Both the position numbers and the translations under genes were made by a program. Shown one piece after another: positions 32,910 through 41,883 of a stretch of 64,000 bases of DNA. Positions within the stretch are counted from its first letter, which is position 1. Each line of letters opens with the position of its first letter. This DNA is from Phycisphaerae bacterium (GTDB lineage: Bacteria; Planctomycetota; Phycisphaerae; UBA1845; PWPN01): NCBI GenBank assembly GCA_030372985.1, contig JAUCQB010000161.1:32791-96790 (forward strand), read 5' to 3'. A model generated the notes under the pieces. That model was given only the letters and a program-made list of their open reading frames with translations, did no database searches and was not told the DNA's origin.

Positions 32910-35084
32910 TCATCGGCCGGGCGTGGCCGAGGCTCGCAGATAGGTGTCACCCCAGTTGGCATGCACCTGAGCGTCGCTGTCATCGACCTTGACAACGGCT
33001 AGTGTCAGCGTCCGGCATCCTCTGACCGGCACGTTGAACCGTTGCGGTTGTTCGCCGACGGCCAGCGGCTCGCTGCTGAAGAGAAGACGACCGTCGGCGA
33101 TTACTTCGAATCTGGCCCGGCCTTGGGTAGTCGTGGCGTCGTCGATGCCCACCTCTCCGCTGAACTGGTCGTAGCCCTTGCCGAGGAGGTAGTCGATGCG
33201 GCTGCCGGGCACGGTGCCCAGGCCCCGGTGATAGCGCCGGCCGGCCATCCGGAGCGGTTTGCCTTCGACGCTGCGATTGGGGGTTGGCGGAGGGCCCTGT
33301 ATGGAGAGCGGCACAAGCTGTGTCAGGTATGCGTCGGCAGGAACGGGCGTTCGATGAACGCCCTGCGGCAGAGGTTGTGATTCCCGTTCCGCCCAATCCA
33401 CCGACCGGACCGTGTAGGAGTAGATGGCGTCATAGACGACCTCGCTGTCCTGGTATTGGTTTTCAGAGCCGGCAACCGTTGCCAGCGGCTTGCCGTCGCG
33501 GTAGATGCGATAGCGGACCGGACGTGACTCTCCCGCGTCCCAGGACAGCAGGACACCGCGGGTATTCTGTTGCGACGACATTCTTGCCGGGGGCGGCGGG
33601 GGCAGCGTCGGCAGGTGGGCCTTTCGGAATCGTATGTTCCACGTAACGGCCTGGTCGGTGTCGCTCTCAAGCGTGATCATGCGCAGCGGGCCGTCGGATC
33701 GGGTCAATTGCGAAGCCACGGCCGCTTCAATGGCCGTGATTTCGAGCGATTCCTGCTCGATCGGCAGCAGTATCCGCAGCTCATAGGCCTCACTCCCGAC
33801 TAGCGAGCTCCTGCCGCTGAGCGTCATCAACTGCGGATCGTAAGCGACATCGGTCAGGTCCGGCAGGCCCTGAGTCATGTGACGACTTGTGCTGACAATG
33901 CACGGTTCGTTCGGCCGCACATCGCGTACGCTCAGAACGCGACAATCCCCGGCGGGGAGGTTGACCTCAAACACGTCATCTGTGACCGCCAGCAGTTGCT
34001 GTCGCCAGAAATCGTACACGGCTGAGCGGATCTGGGCAGGGGGCGAGATGCCGAGGCGATCGAGACTGACGGTGACCGTCTTGGCGACCGCCGAGGGGTT
34101 GCTCAAGACCAGCACGTTCCATTGCTCGGGCGGACGGCTGATCGCAAGGTTCCACGCCGTGTTGTGGCTGATCCGATCGACTCGACGTACCGGTTGCAGC
34201 GGGTAGATCCGCCGAAGGACTTCGATCCGGTCGGCCGGAAGGTGGTTCACGGCGTCCGTCAGCGAAGCCATTCCGGCCATGTCGGCGGCCGGCGCGACGC
34301 CCCACTCGCTGGCCAATCGCCGCGCCTCCCTCAGCGGTACCGGCGGCGACAGTTGTTCGACCGAAGGCGCAGATTGCGCCACGCCCTCATTCTTCTCGTT
34401 GGGGGCCTCAAGATAAAGCCGCAGGAGGACCACCCTCTTGTTCGTGGCCGCGCCGGTCCGGGCTCTCACCAAGTAACCGCCGGAAGACGACTCGATACTG
34501 ACGTCACCCGAGAAGGTCACGTAGGTGTCGCCGCGGCTGTCGTGCAGGCTGTCAAACAGGAGCCTCGTTGCCGGGCCGATTGCCGCCTGGGCTGCGTGGA
34601 AGCCTTCCGGACGACGATATCGCGCCGGATGAATTCCGCCCGGCAAGACGGCCGTCAGACTGAGTTGCGGCAACCTGCTTCTGGACTCGACGGCAATGGT
34701 CACCTGACGGCCATTGTCACGCGAGATCATCTGGCAGGTCATTTCCGGGGCACCACCGGCCGTGGCGGCCAAAGCGTGAGAGACCACCATGTCATCCACC
34801 GGCTCACCGACGGCCGGGCTCTTTGCCAGAGGCTGGGAGACAATCAGATGATCGACCGACCGGCGGGACAGATGCGCGGTCACCCCGGTGAGATAGAGGA
34901 AGTCGCAGTCACCCAGACGGACAGCAACGCCGGGTGACGTTGACTCAGGTTGGCTGGCGGAGGGGCTCGTAGCCGGCTGACCGGCACCGGTCGCGGAGGT
35001 GGTGGCGATGCCGGCGGGGGGCGCACCCACACAACCCGCGATCAGCACCGCCAGAACCAGCACAATCAGCCGCACGATTCTCAT
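32910..35084 (-). CDS. Large lipoprotein with FN3-like and C-terminal NPCBM domain
   Basis: A 724-residue protein. The hydrophobic N-terminus ends in the lipobox VLIAGC. A Ser/Gln/Pro-rich tether (SPSASQPEST) follows. The central 400 residues are not recognised. About 535-600 resemble fibronectin type III (LLSWDAGESRPVRYRIYRDG). The last about 140 residues are an NPCBM galactose-binding-like module (YHRGLGTVPGSRIDYLL, VGIDDATTTQGRARFEVIAD). GGAGG is only one base before the ATG at 35084; a GTG at 35075 has ideal spacing and may be the true start. The glycan bound is unknown. Confidence 0.78.
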   Translation of the reverse strand: MRIVRLIVLVLAVLIAGCVGAPPAGIATTSATGAGQPATSPSASQPESTSPGVAVRLGDCDFLYLTGVTAHLSRRSVDHLIVSQPLAKSPAVGEPVDDMVVSHALAATAGGAPEMTCQMISRDNGRQVTIAVESRSRLPQLSLTAVLPGGIHPARYRRPEGFHAAQAAIGPATRLLFDSLHDSRGDTYVTFSGDVSIESSSGGYLVRARTGAATNKRVVLLRLYLEAPNEKNEGVAQSAPSVEQLSPPVPLREARRLASEWGVAPAADMAGMASLTDAVNHLPADRIEVLRRIYPLQPVRRVDRISHNTAWNLAISRPPEQWNVLVLSNPSAVAKTVTVSLDRLGISPPAQIRSAVYDFWRQQLLAVTDDVFEVNLPAGDCRVLSVRDVRPNEPCIVSTSRHMTQGLPDLTDVAYDPQLMTLSGRSSLVGSEAYELRILLPIEQESLEITAIEAAVASQLTRSDGPLRMITLESDTDQAVTWNIRFRKAHLPTLPPPPPARMSSQQNTRGVLLSWDAGESRPVRYRIYRDGKPLATVAGSENQYQDSEVVYDAIYSYTVRSVDWAERESQPLPQGVHRTPVPADAYLTQLVPLSIQGPPPTPNRSVEGKPLRMAGRRYHRGLGTVPGSRIDYLLGKGYDQFSGEVGIDDATTTQGRARFEVIADGRLLFSSEPLAVGEQPQRFNVPVRGCRTLTLAVVKVDDSDAQVHANWGDTYLRASATPGR

Positions 35085-35175
35085 ACCTCCGATCGCTGCA
35101 AACGATTCGAAAGAGCACCCTGACAAAGGATTCCGATACCCCGCCTTCCTCGCGGCGCCCAGGTCCGTCCGCCGG

Positions 35176-36693
35176 TCACGCCTTTACCCCCGCCATTAAC
35201 CGCATCAGAGAGTCTTGGCTCGCTTCCGCTCGCGACAGCTCGCCCATCTGTCGCCCTTCGCGAAGCACGATCATTCGCGTGCTGAGATTGAGCACCTCCG
35301 GCAGTTCGGAAGAGATCAGCAGAATCGCCGCGCCCTCCCGAGCCAGTTGGTCGATCAGGGCATGAATCTCGGCTTTTGCCCCGACGTCCACGCCCCGCGT
35401 CGGCTCGTCGAGCAACAGGATTCCGCACTCACTCGCCAGCCACTTGGCCATGGCGATCTTCTGCTGGTTGCCGCCGGAGAGCGACCAGACGGGCGCATCC
35501 ATGTGGGGCGTGCGGACGCGAAGCCGGTCAAAGTAGCGGCGGGTCAGCGCCTTTTCCCGGCCGGTGCACACGAAGCCCGCGCTGCTGAGGCGATTGAGAA
35601 TCGGCAGCGACAGGTTAGCCCGACCGCCCATCGAGAGCACCAAGCCCTGGGTCTTGCGATCCTCGGGCAGAAAGCCTACCCCCAAAGCCATCGCCTCGCG
35701 AGGTGAGCGGATGTCTGCCGGTCGGCCGTCGATGAACACACGGCCGGTGGCCTTCGGGTCCAAGCCGAACACGGCCTGGGCGACTTCACTTCGCCCGGCT
35801 CCCACCAGGCCCGCCAGCCCAACAACTTCGCCGGCCCGTACCGTCAGGCTGATATTCTCGAACTTGCCTGGCGAGGTCAGTCCATCGATTCGCAGCTTCT
35901 CAGGCCCCGGCCTGGCGTCCAGATGTCCGGGAAAGTACTGTTCCACCGGCCGGCCGATCATCCGTTGAATGATTCTGTCCATGGTCATGTCGGAAACGTC
36001 GGCGGTCTCGATGTGCTGCCCGTCGCGAAGCACGGTCACCCGGTCGCAGAGCCGGAAGACCTCTTCCAGCCGATGAGAAACGTAGATCAGCGTCACACCG
36101 CGAGCCTTGATCCTGTCGATCAACGCAAACAACCGCTCGGTCTCCGCCAGTGCCAGCGAGCTTGTCGGCTCGTCCATCACGATGATCCGCGCTCCGGTCC
36201 CCACAGCCCCGGCAATCTGCACCATCTGCTCCTGTGCGGTCGACAGCGACGCGATGGACGCATCGACATCGATGTCCGCGCCGATCTGGGCCAGCATTGC
36301 GCGGGCACGCGAGCGCATCTCCCGGCGATTGAGAAACCCGAACCGGCTCGGCAGGTTGCCCAGGCAGAGGTTCTCGGCCGCGCTCAGGTTCGGGCAGAAG
36401 CACAACTCCTGATGCACCGTGCCGATGCCCGCCTTGACCGCGTCCAGCGGAGAGGCAAACTGCACCGGTTGCCCGTCCAGGTACATGATTCCTTCGCTGG
36501 GGGCGTGAATGCCGGCGATGATCTTGCCGAGCGTCGACTTGCCCGCACCGTTCTCGCCAATCAGCGCGTGACAGTGCCCGGTGCGGATCTCGAAACTGAC
36601 ATTCCGCAGGGCGGTGACTCCGGCAAAGAACTTGGAGATGCCCTGGAACCTCAGGCAGAAAAAGGGGACGCAGCTCTTTTTCTTGACTTCCAT
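35176..36693 (-). CDS. Sugar ABC transporter ATP-binding protein (RbsA/XylG type), start altered by a RAYT element
   Basis: A 505-residue protein with two ABC ATPase halves, as in ribose/galactose/xylose importers. The first half has Walker A GENGAGKST and Walker B IIVMDEPTSSL; the second has the usual degenerate P-loop GLVGAGRSE, signature LSGGNQQK and LLLDEPTRGVD. No permease or binding protein gene is adjacent, so it is an orphan here. The first about 12 residues (MEVKKKSCVPFF) are encoded by the palindromic repeat 36656-36682 and the leader next to the RAYT gene, not by normal RbsA sequence, which begins near LRFQGISKFFAGV. Confidence 0.88.
   Translation of the reverse strand: MEVKKKSCVPFFCLRFQGISKFFAGVTALRNVSFEIRTGHCHALIGENGAGKSTLGKIIAGIHAPSEGIMYLDGQPVQFASPLDAVKAGIGTVHQELCFCPNLSAAENLCLGNLPSRFGFLNRREMRSRARAMLAQIGADIDVDASIASLSTAQEQMVQIAGAVGTGARIIVMDEPTSSLALAETERLFALIDRIKARGVTLIYVSHRLEEVFRLCDRVTVLRDGQHIETADVSDMTMDRIIQRMIGRPVEQYFPGHLDARPGPEKLRIDGLTSPGKFENISLTVRAGEVVGLAGLVGAGRSEVAQAVFGLDPKATGRVFIDGRPADIRSPREAMALGVGFLPEDRKTQGLVLSMGGRANLSLPILNRLSSAGFVCTGREKALTRRYFDRLRVRTPHMDAPVWSLSGGNQQKIAMAKWLASECGILLLDEPTRGVDVGAKAEIHALIDQLAREGAAILLISSELPEVLNLSTRMIVLREGRQMGELSRAEASQDSLMRLMAGVKA
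36656..36682. repeat. RAYT-associated REP copy 1
   Basis: The plus strand reads CAGAAAAAGGGGACGCAGCT followed by CTTTTTC; GAAAAAG and CTTTTTC form the arms. It sits between the ABC ATPase body and the RAYT transposase and is translated into the ATPase N-terminus. A diverged inverted partner lies at 37423-37438, beyond the transposase gene. Confidence 0.65.
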
Positions 36694-36718
36694 ATACCTT
36701 TATGCTACCCTTGAGCCC

Positions 36719-37402
36719 ATGCCACGACAAGCCCGCGTTGCTCCTGGCGGCCTGATTTACCACGTCCTCAATCGGGCGGTGGCTCGGCTGCCGCTGCTCC
36801 AGAAGCCGGAGGACTACGCGGCCTTCGAATGCGTGCTGACCGAAGCCTGGCGGCGACACCCGATCCGTCTGCTGGCCTACTGTCTGATGCCCAACCACTG
36901 GCACATGGTACTCTGGCCGAGGGCCGACGGCGAACTGACCGCCTTCGTCCGCTGGCTCACGCACACCCACACCATGCGCTGGCACGCGCACCATCATACC
37001 TCCGGCACCGGCCATGTTTACCAGGGGCGGTTCAAATCCTTCCCCATGCAAAGCGATGAGCACTTTCTGACCGTCTGCCGCTATGTCGAGCGGAATGCCC
37101 TGCGAGCCAACCTGGTCAAGCGAGCCGAGGACTGGCGATGGTCCAGCCTCTGGCGGCGCCATGGCGGTGTGCCCGAGGCCTGCGAGATTCTCTCCGATTG
37201 GCCGGGAGGCATCCCGCGGAACTGGCTGCAAAAGGTCAATCGGCCGCAACGCCAGGCCGAAGTCGATGCCGTCCGGCTGGCCGTCCGACGAGGCCGTCCC
37301 TTCGGCTCACCCGCCTGGATCAGCCGCACCGCTGTGCAACTGGGACTGGAGACCACCCTCCGATCTCGCGGACGGCCCCCAAAGCAGGACCAGGATGACT
37401 GA
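36719..37402 (+). CDS. REP-associated tyrosine transposase (RAYT, Y1_Tnp/HUH)
   Basis: A 227-residue single-strand HUH transposase of the IS200/Y1 superfamily. It begins with the RAYT-typical PRQARVAPGGLIYHVLNRAV. The metal-binding HUH motif is PNHWHMVLWP and the nucleophile tyrosine lies in CRYVERNALRANLV. These proteins are usually single-copy genes that mobilise REP palindromes rather than themselves. Its start at 36719 faces away from the ABC ATPase start, 25 bases apart. REP-like sequences flank it. All catalytic residues look intact. Confidence 0.9.
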   Translation: MPRQARVAPGGLIYHVLNRAVARLPLLQKPEDYAAFECVLTEAWRRHPIRLLAYCLMPNHWHMVLWPRADGELTAFVRWLTHTHTMRWHAHHHTSGTGHVYQGRFKSFPMQSDEHFLTVCRYVERNALRANLVKRAEDWRWSSLWRRHGGVPEACEILSDWPGGIPRNWLQKVNRPQRQAEVDAVRLAVRRGRPFGSPAWISRTAVQLGLETTLRSRGRPPKQDQDD

Positions 37403-37777
37403 AACCGACTAAGCGTTATCAGATGCGTTCCCTTTCTCGCTTTCGTGACAAAAAAGACCGCTGGGCGATGAAAAGTTGCAGCCCCTGGCCTGCTGCCCGG
37501 GGAACCGCGCCTTCCTGTTATCGGTCCAAGCAGCGATGGCCGACCCCAACGATCTCCTGTGATCAACCAGAAGAGGATCGGCCTGCATTACGCCCTTGTG
37601 CGAAGGTGCCGTCCTTGCCGTTTCGATCCCATCTGGTCACCTCACGCCGCCTCGGCCTTGCGACTCTGCTCCGTACCAAGGTACACTCACAAGTGTTCAG
37701 TTCTGAGCTGCTTGCAGATGCGGCTCTATGATCTCGCTTCAACTCCTCGAGGTGTCACACAAACAGGAACCCGACAA
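37403..37777. other. Intergenic region after the RAYT gene
   Basis: About 375 bases without a supportable gene. At 37423-37438 TGCGTTCCCTTTCTCG resembles, in opposite orientation, the REP copy before the RAYT gene (TGCGTCCCCTTTTTC). A 100-codon open frame here has no recognisable content and looks spurious. Confidence 0.45.
37423..37438. repeat. RAYT-associated REP copy 2 (diverged)
   Basis: TGCGTTCCCTTTCTCG matches the minus-strand reading of the upstream copy at 36656-36682 except at two positions. It is inverted relative to that copy, so the two flank the transposase gene. Confidence 0.45.
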
Positions 37778-40003
37778 ATGGATGCCCGGCTGATCGATCA
37801 TCGAACGCGCCGAATCGCTCGCACGGCGGCCGGGCTCGCCGTCTGCCTTCTCGTGGGCGCGTGCGGACCTGCTCCCGACGACTGGGATGGCGGCAGTTCA
37901 CCCGTTTTCAGCACCGGCCAGCCCGTCGAGCTGTCTACCTCCACAATCGGCGACCAGGGCGGCTCAATCCGCATCGACAAGGCGGGTGACCCGCTGCACG
38001 GGCTGACCGTGACCATTCCGCAAGGCGCCTGTACCGAAGTCCGCGAATTCAGGATCTCATATCGGCCGATTCTGGCGCACATGCTGCCCGTCGGCGTGGA
38101 GCCTGTCCTGCCGCTCATCTCCATCGACAACGGCGGGCTGGCCGCGGAAGAAATCATCACGCTCACGATACCCGTCGCCGTGCCCGAAGACTCCTTCGTG
38201 ATGGCTTTCCATTACAGTGAAGAAAGCGGGACGCTGGAGGCGATGACCGTGCTCGCCGAAGACGCGACGTCGATGAAAGTCGCTACGCGGCACTTCAGTT
38301 CCGTCACGGGGGCGAAAATCAAGCTTTCCGAGTTGGAGGGCAAGACCTTCCCAACCGGCTTCACGCCGGGTACCGATGACTGGCCGTTCGAAAACCGGGG
38401 TTCCTACATCACCCCCCGGGGCAACTGCGGTGGCATGTGCCTCGCGGCCATGTGGTACTACGACAACCGCCGCGTTCACGGGAGTCCGCCGCTGAGAGGT
38501 GACAACCAGCCGCCGCCCGGGCCCCTGTACGACAATGCCGGCCTCGCTCCGGACCGCGGGACGCCCACTCTGACCATCGACGACGACGACGCCATCCGGT
38601 TGTGCTCGGTCGTGCAGAAACGTCTGCACGCCGAGAGGGAGTACCAGTACTTCAAGATGCTTGAGGAGGCGGTGTTCACCAGGAGCGCGGACCAGATGGA
38701 GTTCTATCAACTGGCTGCTGCCCTGAAGGTCACGAAGCAGCCCCAGTTGCTCGGACTCTGGAGGACGGGCGGCCCCAACGCCCACGCGGTCATCTGCCAC
38801 AAGCTGGTGAACAACACACTCCACGTCGCCGACCCCAACTTCCCAGGTGAAACACGGACCATTGAGCTCCAGAACGACAAGTTCAAACCGTACCTGTCGG
38901 CCGACACCTCGCTCGATGTCCTGCTGGGTGCTCTCGTGGGATACGACCGGGTCAGTTTTCTCGGAAGATCGTGCCTGTATCGCTTCGATGAAATCAGCAG
39001 CCATTGGACGGATCTGGAGGCCGGTGACATCGGACGCGACCTGTTCCCCCGCTATTGGATTCGCATCTCGGAGCTCGACGACCAGTCAAACGTGGTCAAC
39101 ACGTACGGTCTGGACACGCTCAACGACAATCAGGTCAGCCACGAGTGGGTGATGTTCGAGGTGGTGGGAGTGACCGACCTCGAAGCGAACGTGGAGGTCT
39201 ATGATTTCAACAACCTCGGCAGCCCGTACCCGCTGCCACTCGTTCAACTGCGGCCCGGCGACAACCTTCTCGGCTTCCACGTGAGGGGCAAAACCACCTG
39301 GACCGAGACCGATCAAACCTCCGGCCAGACCACGACCCAGCCCGCACCAAAGGAGAAGACGGGGTACCGATGGCTGGGTTTCGACTGGATCAATGTGGTC
39401 TACGAGGCGGACGAACCTGAGCCGGTTGACGCCAACCTCGCCCGAATGAACGTCGGCACGATCAGCGTGATGGTCAAAGGTCATTTTGAGGAGCCTCCGA
39501 CCTACGACTGGCAGGGCACCGAGCTCCAGCGGTGGGACAGCGAATTCGTTCAGACCTGGAAAGGCAGTGGCAGCTTTCAAGGCAACACGTTCACCGCCAC
39601 GTGGAACCGGCCGGCGGACCCGGGCGCCGGAGAGCCGGACGACCTGGTGGGCAATCTCAGCGTCACTATCGATCCCCAGACGTACCGGGTGCTGACCTTC
39701 AACGCCACCAAGACCGGAACCTCGCGGCCGGGCACCGATCCGCCGAGCGTGACGACCGTCTCGATCCGCGGCGGCGACGTACCCCTCGACGTCTACCTCG
39801 ATCCCCCGCGGTATACGCCCTACATGCTGTGCTACCTGGAGGGCGAGGCAACCTGCGAGCGCATCGCAGCGTACCAGTACCGCATCGAACGCGGCGAGAG
39901 CGAATGGTTCACGACGGTCGCACCCTATACGGAAATGACCGGATTCACCTGCTCGGACATGGACTATCCCGCGGCGATCGCCATCTCGTTCAAGGAAGAA
40001 TAG
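37778..40003 (+). CDS. Large lipoprotein with papain-like (C39/transglutaminase-like) domain
   Basis: A 741-residue protein. The lipobox is LLVGAC (Cys29). Residues about 55-180 resemble a ZU5-like beta module (GGSIRIDKAG, LTVTIPQGAC). From about 205, GNCGGMCLAAMWYYDN followed by NAHAVICHKL and LHVADPNFPG gives the Cys, His and Asn/Asp order of a papain-like cysteine peptidase; Cys217 or Cys221 would be the nucleophile. The remaining C-terminal 300 residues are beta-rich and unrecognised. AGGA lies eight bases before the ATG. Whether it is active is not known. Confidence 0.7.
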   Translation: MDARLIDHRTRRIARTAAGLAVCLLVGACGPAPDDWDGGSSPVFSTGQPVELSTSTIGDQGGSIRIDKAGDPLHGLTVTIPQGACTEVREFRISYRPILAHMLPVGVEPVLPLISIDNGGLAAEEIITLTIPVAVPEDSFVMAFHYSEESGTLEAMTVLAEDATSMKVATRHFSSVTGAKIKLSELEGKTFPTGFTPGTDDWPFENRGSYITPRGNCGGMCLAAMWYYDNRRVHGSPPLRGDNQPPPGPLYDNAGLAPDRGTPTLTIDDDDAIRLCSVVQKRLHAEREYQYFKMLEEAVFTRSADQMEFYQLAAALKVTKQPQLLGLWRTGGPNAHAVICHKLVNNTLHVADPNFPGETRTIELQNDKFKPYLSADTSLDVLLGALVGYDRVSFLGRSCLYRFDEISSHWTDLEAGDIGRDLFPRYWIRISELDDQSNVVNTYGLDTLNDNQVSHEWVMFEVVGVTDLEANVEVYDFNNLGSPYPLPLVQLRPGDNLLGFHVRGKTTWTETDQTSGQTTTQPAPKEKTGYRWLGFDWINVVYEADEPEPVDANLARMNVGTISVMVKGHFEEPPTYDWQGTELQRWDSEFVQTWKGSGSFQGNTFTATWNRPADPGAGEPDDLVGNLSVTIDPQTYRVLTFNATKTGTSRPGTDPPSVTTVSIRGGDVPLDVYLDPPRYTPYMLCYLEGEATCERIAAYQYRIERGESEWFTTVAPYTEMTGFTCSDMDYPAAIAISFKEE

Positions 40004-40581
40004 CCCGGTTTCCGCAGGGACCGCGGCTTCAAATGCCGACCGCCGGCCTGCGTCAGGAATCAGCCTCCGGGCATTCGCCCGGGCGCCAGCGGACGGAACG
40101 AGTGGACCAATCATCCGCGACGGGTGGCCCACCCATCCGCGCAGTCCGTGTTTAGCGTGCAAGAGAGCGGGTCAGGCACTTTTTGCCGTCTTCTTGTCAC
40201 CGACGAGTCCCGCCGGACTGAGCCAACCTCTCCCAATTGCACCGCGAACCGCATTTGGGCAAAAAGAGCCAGACCCCAGCACGCTAAACACGTACTCCGC
40301 GCAAGCGGATGGATGGGTTCACGATGATGAATCACGGAGACAAATCGTCCATAACCTGCGCCGCCGCCGGCACCTGTGCCGGGAATCAACACTCGCGCAT
40401 TTGCTCGGCCGGCGGTTCGGCATCACGCAGTACGCGCACAGCCACATCGGACGAAGCTCGCGTGCCTCGGCCGGTACCCGCTCCAACGTCGATCCCACAG
40501 GGATTCGCAGATCTGCCGCTGTCTGCTTTCGTGGCCATTGGCAGACAGGAGGTACAGGCGATCGGGCTTTTGCTCCGGGCT
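40004..40581. other. Intergenic region holding a MITE-like inverted-repeat element
   Basis: About 580 bases between convergent genes. The element at 40148-40291 is described separately. The remaining sequence contains short open frames without recognisable content. Confidence 0.5.
40148..40291. repeat. 144-bp MITE/REP-type element with inverted ends
   Basis: GTGTTTAGCGTGC at 40148-40160 is repeated as a perfect inverted copy at 40279-40291. Inside, GGGTCAGGCACTTTTTGCC on the left pairs with GGCAAAAAGAGCCAGACCC on the right with few mismatches. Flanks also match loosely (CCATCCGC on the left against GCGGATGG on the right), so the symmetry may extend to about 40131-40313. It encodes nothing and looks like a non-autonomous palindromic element. 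Confidence 0.75.
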
Positions 40582-41820
40582 TCAGTCCTTCGGCTGCTCG
40601 CTTCCCAGTGTCTGGCGAATCTGGTTGATGGCATCGCGGATCTTGGCCTTGCGCATCTCGTTCACTTCCGGGGGCAGATCATCTTCGCGGATGAAGAAAG
40701 AGAAGGTCGAGCCGTCCGCGTTGGCAATGTTGATCTGGCCGACGATGACGTTGGCTCTCAAAGCCCGGATGGCGGCCTCGCCGCCCCCGCCGTCGCCGGG
40801 GGTGTTGGACGTGGTCGCAACCTTGTTGCCGGAGACGCGGATGCCGTTCGGCTCGATCGAAAAACTCAGCCCCGTCAACCCGCATATCCATTCGAGAACC
40901 TGCCGGATGGTCGCGGCCTCCATGAACAACGGAAACCGCTCAAACACATGCGGGGGAAGCGAGGCAAGAGCCCCGGGTTCCATTTCCATTGAAACGCCGG
41001 CCCGCCGTGTCAGATCGAGCAGAGCCTGCTCGAGACTGATTTGAACGTACTGCACGGTCACCCTCTTGTTGAGTTGGCGTTCGATTGCCCGGGTCTTGCT
41101 CATGATGGTAATGACGTCCCCGGATGGCGCCCAAGCCCAGCCGTACTTGTCGCAGGCCAGTTCGAGCACCTCGGCGGCCTGCTGTCCCGCACCTACCCCG
41201 CGGGTCGCCTCGGCCAGTCGCTCGGGATTCGCGTCGGCGTAGCCCGCCCGGGCATCCTGGAACTGAAACTGCAGCGAGTCGAAAAGCTCGCTGCTCCAGG
41301 GTGTCGAGTAGAGCTTGTCGAGCATGGCCAGTTCCTCCCACGTCGCCCGGCGGGCCATCCGTCGAAGCGGCTGGGTGGGCGCGATCAGAATCCTGTCGGT
41401 CTCCGCCTCAAAAACCAGGCCCAGCGGACGCAGCAGGGCGGTCAGCGACTCCTTCAGCGATCGATGCTCGATAGTGGCCGACATCAGCGTCTTGGAGCCG
41501 TAGGGAAGCAGATCCAGCGTCCCCGTTTCCATCTCGATCAACACGTCGGCCGACTCGGCCAGCGACTGCAAGACCTCCAGGATCGGCGCATCCGTGACGT
41601 TCAGGTCGACCGGCCGATCCAGGGCCTGAATGACCCGGACGGCCGACTCATCCTCGGCCGGCTGGCTGGTGGGCTGAGAGACGGTTCCCGCGACGATGAT
41701 CCTCATCGCCGTGGCGTCAGCGGGCGCACCGGCCGCCAAAGGTGGAAGGCCTGGAGCGAGGATCAGCAGGGGCAAAAGTGCATGCAGAACGAAGCGGTGG
41801 GGTGGTGTCTTGTGCGGCAT
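40582..41820 (-). CDS. Exported protein with repeated STN (secretin/TonB N-terminal-like) domains
   Basis: A 412-residue protein with a signal peptide and the tether SQPTSQPAED. Two STN-like modules are visible: DLNVTDAPILEVLQSLAESA with SLKESLTALLRPLGL, and VQYVQISLEQALLDLTRRAG with TIRQVLEWICGLTGL. STN domains occur at the N-terminus of secretins and of TonB receptors that talk to anti-sigma factors; here they are not attached to a barrel. GGAAG precedes the ATG. It follows the anti-sigma gene by 63 bases on the same strand, so it is probably part of the sigma operon and may relay a signal. Confidence 0.75.
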   Translation of the reverse strand: MPHKTPPHRFVLHALLPLLILAPGLPPLAAGAPADATAMRIIVAGTVSQPTSQPAEDESAVRVIQALDRPVDLNVTDAPILEVLQSLAESADVLIEMETGTLDLLPYGSKTLMSATIEHRSLKESLTALLRPLGLVFEAETDRILIAPTQPLRRMARRATWEELAMLDKLYSTPWSSELFDSLQFQFQDARAGYADANPERLAEATRGVGAGQQAAEVLELACDKYGWAWAPSGDVITIMSKTRAIERQLNKRVTVQYVQISLEQALLDLTRRAGVSMEMEPGALASLPPHVFERFPLFMEAATIRQVLEWICGLTGLSFSIEPNGIRVSGNKVATTSNTPGDGGGGEAAIRALRANVIVGQINIANADGSTFSFFIREDDLPPEVNEMRKAKIRDAINQIRQTLGSEQPKD

Positions 41821-41883
41821 CGTGTCTTCCTGTCAGCAAAACGGGTTTAACCTTGGCCAGTGGATAGGTAGCGGCCGAGCCCC

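Noticed and set aside
35176..36693. A complete sugar ABC import operon
   Set aside because: Only the ATPase is present; neighbours on both sides are an NPCBM lipoprotein and a RAYT transposase.
37423..37731. 102-codon frame after the RAYT gene
   Set aside because: No ribosome binding site, no similarity, and it begins inside a REP remnant.
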